Below, one piece after another: positions 8,721-17,142 of a DNA stretch of 48,369 nucleotides. The notes beneath the pieces were generated by a model, which ran no database searches, had not been told where the DNA came from, and saw only the letters and a program-made list of their open reading frames with translations. Numbering within the stretch: position 1 is the stretch's first letter; each line of letters begins with the position of its first letter. The translations under genes were made by a program, and so were the position numbers. Source of the stretch: Promethearchaeota archaeon (GTDB lineage: Archaea > Asgardarchaeota > Lokiarchaeia > Sigynarchaeales > SOKP01); assembly GCA_019058515.1 (NCBI GenBank), contig JAHPYY010000203.1, positions 1 through 48,369 on the forward strand, written 5' to 3'.

Positions 8721-9956
8721 ATGACCGATAAGAAAGAGTTTGAGGAAGCTCAGAGTTTTATTAAAAATTTAACAGGCAAAACCAAGTTTGTGATCTCTAA
8801 AAATTCAGGAAAGTTAGGTTTATCTAGGCAAACATATCAGAATAAACTTGATAATCTAAGGGTGCAAGGAGTTATTAACAATTTTACAATCAATGTTCAA
8901 CCTAATATTCGCCCAAATAATTTGAAATACGTGATGATTGAGGTAAAAACCAACCCGAAGGAACCTGAATTGGTCGAGGATTTGTTAGAAATATCCCAAT
9001 TAAGGATGTTAGACGGAATTATAGGCGAATTTTCTCTGTTTGCTTTATTTATCTTCAAAACTCCAGAAGAATATTATCAAATATTAAACAAAATAGACGA
9101 AATCATGGCAAAATCTTATTTTAAAAAGTATCAAATCATAGAAACTATAAAAATTTTCAAGACAAATGGGATTAGCTTAAGTAACTCGAAGTTTTCTTTT
9201 TTTATTGGAGAAAAGCTTAATTTAAAAGAGATTGCTGAGAATTCTGAAGAGATTCAATATAATCCTCAAAAATTTCCTGGGTTAGTTTTGACCATGAACG
9301 ATCCAAGAGCAACGCTTCTGATTTTTTCATCAGGGAAAATAGTTATTTCCGATTATAGTAAAAATCTAGAAAGCGAGCAGTTGGCAAGTAAAGTAATAGA
9401 AAAGTTAGAATGTAACGGAATATCCTTGAATAAAAAGGTGATAATTGATCATTTTACTATTGATGAGTTGGATTCTCTAATTCTGAGGATCTTACAGCAT
9501 GACCAAGGATTAAGACCAATCTCAACTTATGAAATAAAGGCGCTTCTTAACAAAAAATATGGCGAAGCTTTAAGATCTCTCAGTAAGGGTGGCATATCAC
9601 AATCAACTATTCATAATAGAATAAAACGACTTGAAGCTCAAGAAATTATCTTAAATTATACCGTAAATTTCAGTCCAAACCAAATTGGTTACGAAGGGAA
9701 ATATCTTCTACGAATTAAGCCGAAAGATCCCTCCAAATACAACGAACTTGCCTATAATTTAGTAAAACACAAAAACATAACTGATTTGTTTCGAATAGGT
9801 GAGCAGTATGGATTATTTGCTATAGTACGCGTAAAGAGAGTCGAGGATTACGGTATTTTTATGAAAAATCTATATGAATCTGAAGAAATTGAGGATACAT
9901 TTACTAATTTTGTGCTAGACGAGAGAATAACCTACACGAATTTTATTTTAAAATAG
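8721..9956 (+). CDS. Regulator with one TBP repeat between two Lrp/AsnC-type modules
   Basis: The 411 residues split into five parts. Residues 9-60 form a winged helix (KLGLSRQTYQNKLDNLRVQG). Residues 61-150 resemble an Lrp ligand-binding (RAM) domain. Residues 157-238 match one repeat of TATA-binding protein: LNLKEIAE, then YNPQKFPGLVL (180-190), then ATLLIFSSGKIV (197-208). Residues 249-320 are a second winged helix and 325-411 a second RAM-like domain. Both phenylalanines that intercalate at the TATA box in each TBP repeat (here F185 and F202) are kept; the TGxKS segment is replaced by SDYSK. With a single TBP repeat, a full saddle would need dimerisation, which RAM domains could supply. 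I infer a transcription regulator that contacts TATA-like DNA. A truncated dead copy lies at 3560-3778. The gene stands alone before arcS. Confidence 0.85.
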   Translation: MTDKKEFEEAQSFIKNLTGKTKFVISKNSGKLGLSRQTYQNKLDNLRVQGVINNFTINVQPNIRPNNLKYVMIEVKTNPKEPELVEDLLEISQLRMLDGIIGEFSLFALFIFKTPEEYYQILNKIDEIMAKSYFKKYQIIETIKIFKTNGISLSNSKFSFFIGEKLNLKEIAENSEEIQYNPQKFPGLVLTMNDPRATLLIFSSGKIVISDYSKNLESEQLASKVIEKLECNGISLNKKVIIDHFTIDELDSLILRILQHDQGLRPISTYEIKALLNKKYGEALRSLSKGGISQSTIHNRIKRLEAQEIILNYTVNFSPNQIGYEGKYLLRIKPKDPSKYNELAYNLVKHKNITDLFRIGEQYGLFAIVRVKRVEDYGIFMKNLYESEEIEDTFTNFVLDERITYTNFILK

Positions 9957-10021
9957 GATAAATTAGATCCTTTTTGTATTAAATCTAAATAGGATATGTT
10001 AATACTATCAAATGATAGAAT

Positions 10022-12100
10022 ATGAATTTCTTTTTCGATATACGAAAAAATCGTGTTGGTTATTCAAGAATAGGCCGTATCAGTATCTCTTCGGATAATA
10101 AAAATCATATTCTGACTCCAAATATTATAATTCCTCTAACTAAATCGCTGCTAAGTAATTTAGATTTTCTAGAAGAGTTCGAGGATCACGATGCGTTTAT
10201 TGTATTTGACGAATCCTTGTTAAATCAGCAAATTTTAGAGCGTAAGTTTAGAAATAGCACCGTCCTATTCTATCACTACGGTACCATTGAAAGGTTTTCA
10301 GAAATTGTCGCGAGTCATCGCAATTTGTTTCTTAATAGGAAGGTGTTTCCTATTATTCCTTTCAATTTACCTTCTACATCGATCTCTAGAACATTTACAG
10401 AAAATGAATTGAATCGACACTTTGAGTTAGTTCAAAGGTTCTTAGAAAAAGAGCATGATATAAATTTCGGGTTTACCGTAAGAATCTTCCAATCAAAAAG
10501 CATAATCGATCAGTACATTCCAATTATCAAGAAATACAAAAATATCATTAAAGCCCTGTTTTTAATCGACACTTTTAACGATTTACATAATTTTAGAAAC
10601 ATCCTCGACGGTTTATGGAAATTAAAAAATGAATTAGATAATAATTTAGTCTTAATTGCTTCGGGAAAAGTGCTTCCTATATATTTACCAACTTTATTTT
10701 ATCTTGGTATTGACTTGGTCGATGTATCGTACGTATCCTTTCTTTCAGCTGAGAATTTATATAACAGTGTTGAGAAATTCTTCCCGATTTACAAATTAAA
10801 GGAATTACACTGTTGCTGTAATCTGTGTAGGGGAAAATTAAAAGAACATCTTTCCGATTCTACTCCATTTAAAGAAACTGAATTGTTGTACTTGCATAAT
10901 CTGATCTCCATTAAAACTTACATGAACAAGGTCAAATATTACTTAACCTACGAAGATTTTAGAAATTTTGTCGAACATACTTCTACATCTGAGTTAAATT
11001 TGTTGTCAATGATTAGAGTTTTAGATAAAGATTACTTTCAAACCCTGAGATACGAGACTCCTTTGTTTCAGAAAAGAGTAAAAATAGACTGTATTGGTTC
11101 GAGTTCAGAACATCGACCAGATTTTGAAGAGTTCAGGAATCGAGTTCTAAACAATTTTGAACCAGAACCATGGTCAGAAATTGTTATTCTACTGCCTTGC
11201 TCGTCAAAGAAACCATATTCTAATTCTAAAACTCATCGAAAATTTAGTGATGTTACTAGAAAATTTTCAAACTTCTCTTTTTTCCAAGAGTTTATTTTAA
11301 CTTCCCCATTAGGGGCAATCCCTAGGCAATTAGAGGATATTTATCCCGTAAATTCTTACGATATCTCAGTGACCGGCGATTGGTCGGAGGAAGAGCTTCA
11401 AATTTCCACAAACATGTTAGTCGGGTTAATTCGCAAATACAATGAGAGAATTCCTATCGTTTGTCATATTGATGGTCAATATAAAGAAATATGCGAACGA
11501 GCGAAAAGTAAGTTAAATCACGAATTTGTGTATACCGAGGTTCAAGATAATCCTACCTCTAAAGAATCGTTAGCATCGTTTTTTACGGTATTAGAGGAGA
11601 TAAATTCAAGAGATTCCCATAAACGAGATAATCCTCCAAAACCCATAATTTCTAAAACAGTGGAACGAAAGTTGCATAAGATTTGCGATTATTCGTTCGG
11701 AGCAGGTTCAAGTGCGTATGCATACAAAAATGGAATAAAACTAAGAAAAACCCGAAATAAAAATTTCGTTGAATTATTTGACCCAAACTCTAACGAAAAA
11801 TTAGGAAAGCTTAACAAGATCGATGGATTGTTAGATATAACCATCAATGCGGGTAATAGACTTCTAACTAGTGAGAGTCTAAATAGCTACATTACTTTCG
11901 ACGACAATTCCATAACTGGAAATAACATTTTTCGATCAGGGATAATTGATTATAGCGAGAGTCTGATTCCTGGTAACAATGTTTTGATATTAAACGAACT
12001 TAAAACTAAAGTACTCGCTACAGGGAGACTTGTTCAAGGATATAACTTCATTAAAAATTCTGAATACGGAAAGATAGTAGAAATATACGAGAAATTATGA
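10022..12100 (+). CDS. arcS: Archaeosine synthase ArcS (TgtA2-type)
   Basis: ArcS acts after tRNA-guanine transglycosylase: it attaches lysine to preQ0 at position 15 of archaeal tRNA, and RaSEA then converts the product to archaeosine. The 692-residue length fits. An N-terminal TGT-like barrel (about 1-260) ends in a zinc motif CxCxxC at C264-C269. The ArcS-specific core begins with LLPCSSKKPYSNSKTHRKF around C393 and continues with SPLGAIPRQLEDIYPVN and VTGDWSEEE. The C-terminal 80 or so residues look like an RNA-binding PUA domain. The radical SAM partner follows after 7 nt, clearly one operon. ATG 10022 is well placed. The gene is complete, and tRNA modification is supported by both motif and context. 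Confidence 0.93.
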   Translation: MNFFFDIRKNRVGYSRIGRISISSDNKNHILTPNIIIPLTKSLLSNLDFLEEFEDHDAFIVFDESLLNQQILERKFRNSTVLFYHYGTIERFSEIVASHRNLFLNRKVFPIIPFNLPSTSISRTFTENELNRHFELVQRFLEKEHDINFGFTVRIFQSKSIIDQYIPIIKKYKNIIKALFLIDTFNDLHNFRNILDGLWKLKNELDNNLVLIASGKVLPIYLPTLFYLGIDLVDVSYVSFLSAENLYNSVEKFFPIYKLKELHCCCNLCRGKLKEHLSDSTPFKETELLYLHNLISIKTYMNKVKYYLTYEDFRNFVEHTSTSELNLLSMIRVLDKDYFQTLRYETPLFQKRVKIDCIGSSSEHRPDFEEFRNRVLNNFEPEPWSEIVILLPCSSKKPYSNSKTHRKFSDVTRKFSNFSFFQEFILTSPLGAIPRQLEDIYPVNSYDISVTGDWSEEELQISTNMLVGLIRKYNERIPIVCHIDGQYKEICERAKSKLNHEFVYTEVQDNPTSKESLASFFTVLEEINSRDSHKRDNPPKPIISKTVERKLHKICDYSFGAGSSAYAYKNGIKLRKTRNKNFVELFDPNSNEKLGKLNKIDGLLDITINAGNRLLTSESLNSYITFDDNSITGNNIFRSGIIDYSESLIPGNNVLILNELKTKVLATGRLVQGYNFIKNSEYGKIVEIYEKL

Positions 12101-12107
12101 GAAAATC

Positions 12108-13184
12108 ATGAGTGTAAACAACGAGCTTTGCGAAAAAATTAAAACATTACGAAATATAAGCTTAAAAAGAAGAAAGGTAGATGTTAGCTTAGTAAATAAA
12201 CCAATTGCGTTTTGGATAAAAGAAGATAGATTATTAAACGATGTTGGCAAAGGCTTTACAATTATATTAAGAACTAATGGTTGCTCGTGGTCCCAAAGTG
12301 AAACAGGAGGATGCTCCGTTTGTGGATACATCAACGATACATCCCCAATCCCTTTGAAACCTCAGAATATCATAAACCAGTTTACTGTGGCTATGGAGCA
12401 GAAGTTAAATGAAATTGAAAATGATGATGTCGATTATATATTTAAAATTTTTAATTCAGGGAGTTTTTTTGACAAAAACGAAATAGCTGAAGAGGTTAGA
12501 CATTATATATACAATAATATAGAAATAATTGACAATGTAAGGGAAGTCGTAGTAGAATCAAGACCCGAATACATTAATTCCTTGATGTTAAAAGAAATTA
12601 AAGAGTTTTTCAAGAATAAATACTTCGAAATCGGAGTGGGTGTTGAAACAACAAACGATTGGATACGAAATCATTACATTAATAAAGGGGTAACCTTAGA
12701 GATGTTGATAGAAGCGTTTAGATTATGCCAAACAAACGAAATTGGAATTAAAGCGTATTTGTTGTTTAAACCAATATTTTTAAATGAAATTTCTGCGATC
12801 GACGATTGTGTCGCATCCATTACCGCGCTTAAGGATTTAAATATTAACTCTATTTCCGTAAATCCTCTCAATATTCAAAAAGGTACCCTTGCAGAGCATT
12901 TTTGGCGTCAAAATCGTTATCGTCCACCGTGGTATTACTCCTTATATGACGTTTTTAAAAGGTCGATACTACAAGAGGACTTAAAAGAATTAAGAGTATT
13001 ATGCGAACCATCTGGAGTAGGAACTACAAGAGGAATTCATAACTGCCTTGAAAGAGACTGTGAGATGCATAACAAAAATTTGTTACGGGAATTTGTACTA
13101 AGCCAAAACTTAGATGTTTTTGATAAAAGCGATTTAGAGTGCAGCTGTATTAAAAAATACGATTTGCAAAAATTCTATTCTTAA
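12108..13184 (+). CDS. Radical SAM subunit of archaeosine synthase (RaSEA)
   Basis: RaSEA partners ArcS and uses a radical SAM reaction to release archaeosine from the lysine adduct on tRNA. The 358 residues carry the atypical cluster motif CX9CX2C at C59, C69 and C72 (NGCSWSQSETGGCSVCGY), which is related to Elp3-like radical SAM proteins and separates it from the common CX3CX2C enzymes. EVVVESRPEYI and GVGVETTNDWIR are the usual barrel-strand motifs. The C-terminal part has additional cysteines (CSCIKKYDL). It starts 7 nt after arcS, so the two are translationally linked. The assignment rests on the motif plus the arcS neighbour. Confidence 0.9.
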   Translation: MSVNNELCEKIKTLRNISLKRRKVDVSLVNKPIAFWIKEDRLLNDVGKGFTIILRTNGCSWSQSETGGCSVCGYINDTSPIPLKPQNIINQFTVAMEQKLNEIENDDVDYIFKIFNSGSFFDKNEIAEEVRHYIYNNIEIIDNVREVVVESRPEYINSLMLKEIKEFFKNKYFEIGVGVETTNDWIRNHYINKGVTLEMLIEAFRLCQTNEIGIKAYLLFKPIFLNEISAIDDCVASITALKDLNINSISVNPLNIQKGTLAEHFWRQNRYRPPWYYSLYDVFKRSILQEDLKELRVLCEPSGVGTTRGIHNCLERDCEMHNKNLLREFVLSQNLDVFDKSDLECSCIKKYDLQKFYS

Positions 13185-13340
13185 ACTTTAGCATTAGATG
13201 CGAGATATGGATGTTTTTTTTATTATTCAAATATTTTTAAGAGATAAGTGATCAGTTCCAACCGCTAAAATCTAATCTCTTACGATAATTATTAATAGTT
13301 TGACAAATTACTAGAAAAATTCGGACTTTTCAAGACAAAT

Positions 13341-13380
13341 TTTATAAAAATAGATCAAAAAAACAGTTATATTTAAATAT
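13341..13380 (+). promoter_or_regulatory. Likely promoter region of gar1-tfb
   Basis: The intergenic stretch 13185-13433 contains two TATA-like boxes: TTTATAAAAATA starting at 13341 and ATATTTAAATAT, a perfect palindrome, at 13369-13380. Either could drive gar1 and the following tfb. No other structure is visible. Confidence 0.4.
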
Positions 13381-13433
13381 AGTTCAATCATTTAACAGTG
13401 TTAATCAATTAGGAACACGGTATTTAGGGAAAT

Positions 13434-13685
13434 TTGAGTTGGATAAAACTTAACTCATTACTCTATCTCGGGATATCGAAGAAGCAACATCTGATTTTTC
13501 GAGCTAAGTCATGGAATAAAAGGCTTGAAAAGATTTTTAAAAAAGAAGTGTTCAATCAAAATTACGATAAAATCGGAATAGTGAAGGATATTTTTGGTCC
13601 AGTAAAGAACCCTTTTATTTCAGTTAAACCCACCTTAGATTCAAGTTTTAATCCTGACGATACGCTATATGTAAAAGCAGGTTAA
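13434..13685 (+). CDS. gar1: H/ACA RNP protein Gar1
   Basis: Gar1 is the small beta-barrel subunit of H/ACA ribonucleoproteins, which guide pseudouridylation of rRNA and tRNA with Cbf5, Nop10 and L7Ae. The 83 residues include the core motif KIGIVKDIFGPVKNPFISVKP, a near-perfect Gar1 signature, preceded by the strand HLIFRA. The start is TTG 13434 with AGGG a few bases upstream. The gene immediately precedes tfb, and gar1-tfb adjacency is widespread in archaea, which strengthens both calls. The product is slightly longer at the N-terminus than a minimal Gar1. Confidence 0.88.
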   Translation: MSWIKLNSLLYLGISKKQHLIFRAKSWNKRLEKIFKKEVFNQNYDKIGIVKDIFGPVKNPFISVKPTLDSSFNPDDTLYVKAG

Positions 13686-13732
13686 GTGCCTTAAATAGTT
13701 CCTGTAAACGTTTTCGTTAAAAGGTGTAAATT

Positions 13733-14701
13733 ATTTCAAGTTGGAAAGAAATTAAAGCACCATTAGAAAATAATATTAGGATTAATTTAGCAATTTGCAA
13801 CGAATGCGGTAAACCAGTATTTTTTGACGACAACCGAGGATTAATTGTATGTGAGGAGTGTGGATTAGTTCAATCAGAGAATCACATTGATCACGGTCCA
13901 GAATGGCGTGCATTCGATGCAGATCAAAAGAAAAAGCGAACAAGAACCGGAGCCCCAATGACTTATCTGATACACGATAAGGGACTTAGCACGATGATTG
14001 ATTGGAAAAACCGCGATATATTTGGAAAAGAAATTCCCGCAAAATTAAGGGGTCAGATATATCGTTTGAGAAAGTGGCAAAGCAGAATAAGGGTAAGCGA
14101 CGCCACAGAACGAAACCTTACATTTGCTCTTTCAGAATTGGATAGAATGGCATCTAATCTCGACCTTCAAAAGAATCTTAGGGAGTGTGCAGCAAAAATT
14201 TATCGCGACGCAGTAGAAGCACACTTAATTCGAGGGCGAAGTATCGAAGGAGTTGCGGCAGCCTCGCTTTATGCGGCGTGTAGATGTTATGGAGTACCTC
14301 GGACCTTAAACGAAATTGCGGAAGTTGCGCGAGTAGATAAAAAAGAAATAGGTAGGTCCTTTCGATTTATAACGAAAGAATTAGGACTTAATTTGAATCC
14401 GACAAAAGCTTCAGATTTTCTACCCCGATTTATTTCGGAGTTAAGACTGACTCCCCAGTGTTATAAAATAGCAAAAAAAATTATAAACATGGCCGATTCT
14501 CGAGGATTAACTTCTGGGAGAGGGCCTACAGGAGTATGCGCGGCTTCTATCTACGCCGCTTCGATTCTAAGCAATGAAAAAAGAACCCAAAGGAAAATAG
14601 CACAAATCGCATTAGTAACTGAGGTTACTGTGAGAAATAGGTTCTCAGAATTAACCGAAAACCTTAACCTGGGTATACCTGTTAAAAACGGTAAGAAATA
14701 A
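13733..14701 (+). CDS. tfb: Transcription initiation factor TFB, probable ATT start
   Basis: TFB, the archaeal TFIIB, bridges TBP-bound promoters and RNA polymerase. Four zinc-ribbon cysteines appear at 13796, 13805, 13850 and 13859 (CNECG and CEECG), followed by the B-reader region and two cyclin folds ([17 protein letters not shown] onward, then [15 protein letters not shown]). The first ATG in frame (13958) lies after the ribbon and would delete it. Between the upstream stop at 13727 and the ribbon there is no ATG, GTG or TTG. AAAGGTG at 13720-13726 is followed by ATT at 13730 and 13733; the latter gives 322 residues and 6-nt spacing. An AUU start is therefore likely. The protein otherwise looks functional. 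Confidence 0.92.
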   Translation: MSSWKEIKAPLENNIRINLAICNECGKPVFFDDNRGLIVCEECGLVQSENHIDHGPEWRAFDADQKKKRTRTGAPMTYLIHDKGLSTMIDWKNRDIFGKEIPAKLRGQIYRLRKWQSRIRVSDATERNLTFALSELDRMASNLDLQKNLRECAAKIYRDAVEAHLIRGRSIEGVAAASLYAACRCYGVPRTLNEIAEVARVDKKEIGRSFRFITKELGLNLNPTKASDFLPRFISELRLTPQCYKIAKKIINMADSRGLTSGRGPTGVCAASIYAASILSNEKRTQRKIAQIALVTEVTVRNRFSELTENLNLGIPVKNGKK

Positions 14702-14819
14702 AATCTTATCCTTTATTTTTTAATAGTATCGAAGTGATATACACGTAATACTCGCATTTTATAATCAAACTATATTTGTTACAACTAATTAGGTTTGACG
14801 AATATAGAGTTGATGCCGC

Positions 14820-15167
14820 GTGGAAGAACTGATTTGCGAAGGCCAGATTAACGAGTTTTTCCATGAAATTAATACATGTTTTCCGAGTCTGGTGGCTGGG
14901 GTATTGACCGACGACGACGGATTTCCGATTGGTTCGAAAATAAATCGTTTAGGATTTGATCTGGGAGAAAGCGAGCTTGCCTTACTGACAATATCAAATC
15001 GTTTTAAATTAAAAAACGCTGATGACTATATTGAAATTAAGACTTTGGTCGATAAAATGAGCAAAATTAATCTTCTCTTAATAATTGAAAAAAACAGGAA
15101 ACGAGCTGACAGTTTTATTCGATTAAAGGATGTAATAAAACGATACAAGGTATTTCAGTCCATTTAA
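14820..15167 (+). CDS. Roadblock/LC7-like protein
   Basis: A 115-residue protein with the roadblock/longin-like layout: an N-terminal helix (QINEFFHEINTCFPSLVAG), strand-turn-strand VLTDDDGFPIGSKI, a long helix, strands, and a C-terminal helix. Roadblock proteins bind small GTPases or act as their activating scaffolds, and Asgards encode many. The start is GTG 14820 with GAGTTGAT five bases upstream; no ATG is available in frame. It lies between tfb and another roadblock-like gene on the same strand, with separate 5' gaps. The subfamily is not certain. Confidence 0.65.
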   Translation: MEELICEGQINEFFHEINTCFPSLVAGVLTDDDGFPIGSKINRLGFDLGESELALLTISNRFKLKNADDYIEIKTLVDKMSKINLLLIIEKNRKRADSFIRLKDVIKRYKVFQSI

Positions 15168-15380
15168 CCTATAAAATACAATTACTCTTCGTTTCTTCTC
15201 GCTAGTTTTTTGTGATGTATATCATCATGAAATATAAGTTAGTTCAATAATATTTTTATATACATATTTGTTTGATAATCTTGCGGTATAAGTATTTTAA
15301 GGCTAAAAATTAGCTATAGTACACCTTTAAGTGTGAGATAACGTTAAAAGGACATGAGCAAATTTAAGAGATGATCGATA

Positions 15381-15854
15381 ATTAATTTCTCTCAAGACGA
15401 ACAAACCCTCAAAGAAATATTAACGGCTATAATTAATAGTACGGCGGGAATATATCACGTGTTAATTATAGATGACGCAGGTATCACAATCATGAGCGAA
15501 TCCAAATTTAAATTTACTGACGATGGAGTTAGCGTCGAAAAGATCGGAGCGATTGGGGGAGCCGTTTTCATCGCGGGAGAGGAGCAAGGTGAAGTACTAG
15601 GTTACGGGGGTATTGATCTTCAAATAACGGAATATAAAAAAGGGATGATATTTTCAACTAAAATTGGACAAGGTGTATTATGTGTAGCGACCGATCTAAA
15701 AATTCAAATTGGATTTATACGCGCAATTTTAAAAAAGTACGCTCAAAAAATCGCTAAGATACTTAATAACTATCTAAAGGAAACCAAAGAATCAGGCATC
15801 ATTAACAAAGAACTGAAAGAATTAATGAAATCTGATACCTTAGGTTTTTTTTAA
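15381..15854 (+). CDS. Roadblock/LC7 domain protein, probable ATT start
   Basis: The roadblock domain spans the first 120 or so residues: helix TLKEILTAIINSTAGIYHV, strands VLIIDDAGITIMSES, a Gly/Ala-rich segment (IGAIGGAVFIAGEE), GYGGIDLQITEYKKG, and the strand GVLCVATDLKIQIGFI. The first standard start in frame, GTG 15459, would cut away the first helix and part of strand one. The frame is open from 15375 with ATA 15378 and ATT 15381, and GAGATGAT lies at 15368-15375. ATT at 5-nt spacing gives 157 residues. The tail after residue 120 is a Lys/Glu-rich helix. Its likely role is GTPase interaction; no active GTPase gene is seen in this window. Confidence 0.75.
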   Translation: MNFSQDEQTLKEILTAIINSTAGIYHVLIIDDAGITIMSESKFKFTDDGVSVEKIGAIGGAVFIAGEEQGEVLGYGGIDLQITEYKKGMIFSTKIGQGVLCVATDLKIQIGFIRAILKKYAQKIAKILNNYLKETKESGIINKELKELMKSDTLGFF

Positions 15855-16189
15855 AGTTCTTTAACCAAAGAATGTTTAATGTATTGGCATAGAATGTAGC
15901 CTAGGACACTAACTCTATAATCCTCATTTTTAGGGCTAATCCATATAATCGAAATAGTTCTCTCGTGTTAGGCGTCTGTTTCTATGCGGATAAAGGGACT
16001 AATCATGTCTCCTGTCTGGGTACTGACTCAAACTTCATCGTTTCGGTTTCTTACCTTAACTAAGTTAAGAGCCCATTTGTTCAGGATTTGTTGATTATAA
16101 AACTCTGGTGTAGGCATATTTTTGCACATATACTCACGATATCGTATATGCCCTCGAAGATGCCATGTATCCCATCCTCGTCTTCCCAT
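15851..16189 (-). pseudogene. Decayed small gene with two in-frame stops
   Basis: Reading the minus strand from ATG 16189, a coherent frame of 112 codons reaches TAA at 15853-15851, broken by TGA (about 16036) and TAA (about 15974). The three segments look like one former protein (GRRGWDTWHLRGHIRYREY, then QTGDMISPFIRIETDA, then ISIIWISPKNEDYRVSVLGY). I do not recognise the family. It converges tail to tail with the roadblock gene. Recent inactivation is likely because the frame is otherwise intact. Confidence 0.55.
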
Positions 16190-16372
16190 TTTCTAAAAAG
16201 AATTAATTGTATTTAGGTTTTTAGGTTAAAATTTGACGATAAGATTTGGTAGTAAAGGGATTTTGCCTTATATAAATGTAACAATCAAAAAAAATTGATG
16301 TCAATTAATCGCTTAAATTGATTTTATCCTAAATAATTGGAGCTTAATGTAAATGAATTTTCCTCGAAAAAT

Positions 16373-16831
16373 TTAGCTTGGTTTTGATTCTAACCTTTTT
16401 ATCAAATTTTCAAGGCAATTAAAGAGAATTTTTTTGACTATTTCGTGATTAAGGTCTATTTCGATGTCATTATCATAAAAATCATTGTACTTATAGAATG
16501 CCTTGTATACATTATTTGTTTTTAAAATTTTGTGAGAAGCGTCGACCAGGAAGGAGTATATCATTCTACTATCGTATTTAATCTTCATTATCAAAGATAG
16601 CATAACCATCTCTTTTTTACCACGTGCCCAACCCGAAGGAATTTCGAAGTAAAGATTTATGATTCTTTTCTTCTTGTTGATTAACACAATTTCGAAAAAT
16701 GTCTCGTTAAACTCAAGATCGAAAATTCTAATTAAATTGTCAATTAAATCCTGTTCGAGAAGGGCATTTGGATAAGATAAATAAATTTCAGGGCCTTTTA
16801 ACTTGTGAAAGTAGCTTAGCACTAGATGCAT
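16373..16831 (-). CDS. Asgard-type small protein, possibly longin/roadblock-like
   Basis: A 152-residue protein that opens with HLVLSYFHKLKGPEIYLSYP, a start I associate with Asgard proteins of longin or roadblock-like fold, in which the first strand reports on a GxxI/L-SYP loop. EIPSGWARGKKEMVMLSLIMK near the middle is another conserved-looking block. Helices follow to the C-terminus. It has no cysteines for metal and no membrane segment. Longin-like proteins work with small GTPases in trafficking complexes. That link is an inference from the N-terminal pattern and the two nearby roadblock genes, not a firm assignment. Confidence 0.6.
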   Translation of the reverse strand: MHLVLSYFHKLKGPEIYLSYPNALLEQDLIDNLIRIFDLEFNETFFEIVLINKKKRIINLYFEIPSGWARGKKEMVMLSLIMKIKYDSRMIYSFLVDASHKILKTNNVYKAFYKYNDFYDNDIEIDLNHEIVKKILFNCLENLIKRLESKPS

Positions 16832-17142
16832 CAGAGGAACTTGAGATAGTTTAATTATACCTAAATCATAAACTTGACAAATATATAATTTTCTTAATAA
16901 TAAGGCGAGGATTTATAGTTTTATTCGGTAATCACGCTGGTTTCCCTGAGCAAATTGTTTTAATTGCTTCTAATAAATCGATATAATATATATTGTACGA
17001 ATCTCATTTGAAAAATTGGAATTTGTACTTACTTAAACTCTCAAAGACCTTTACAAAAAAGTAGACATTAGGTTTTTTAGATACTCTACAAAACTATAAT
17101 AAAAGATAAACTTAATCTAGCTCAAAACATTGAAACATAATA
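16832..17142. other. Divergent promoter region without a gene
   Basis: This 311-bp AT-rich gap lies between the minus-strand small protein gene and EndoQ. It contains several TATA-like runs on both strands (for example ATATATAATT near 16880), but no open frame and no RNA fold that I can support. Confidence 0.4.

Noticed and set aside
13958..14701. Short TFB beginning at the first ATG
   Set aside because: This start would delete the zinc ribbon, which is clearly encoded in the same frame directly upstream.
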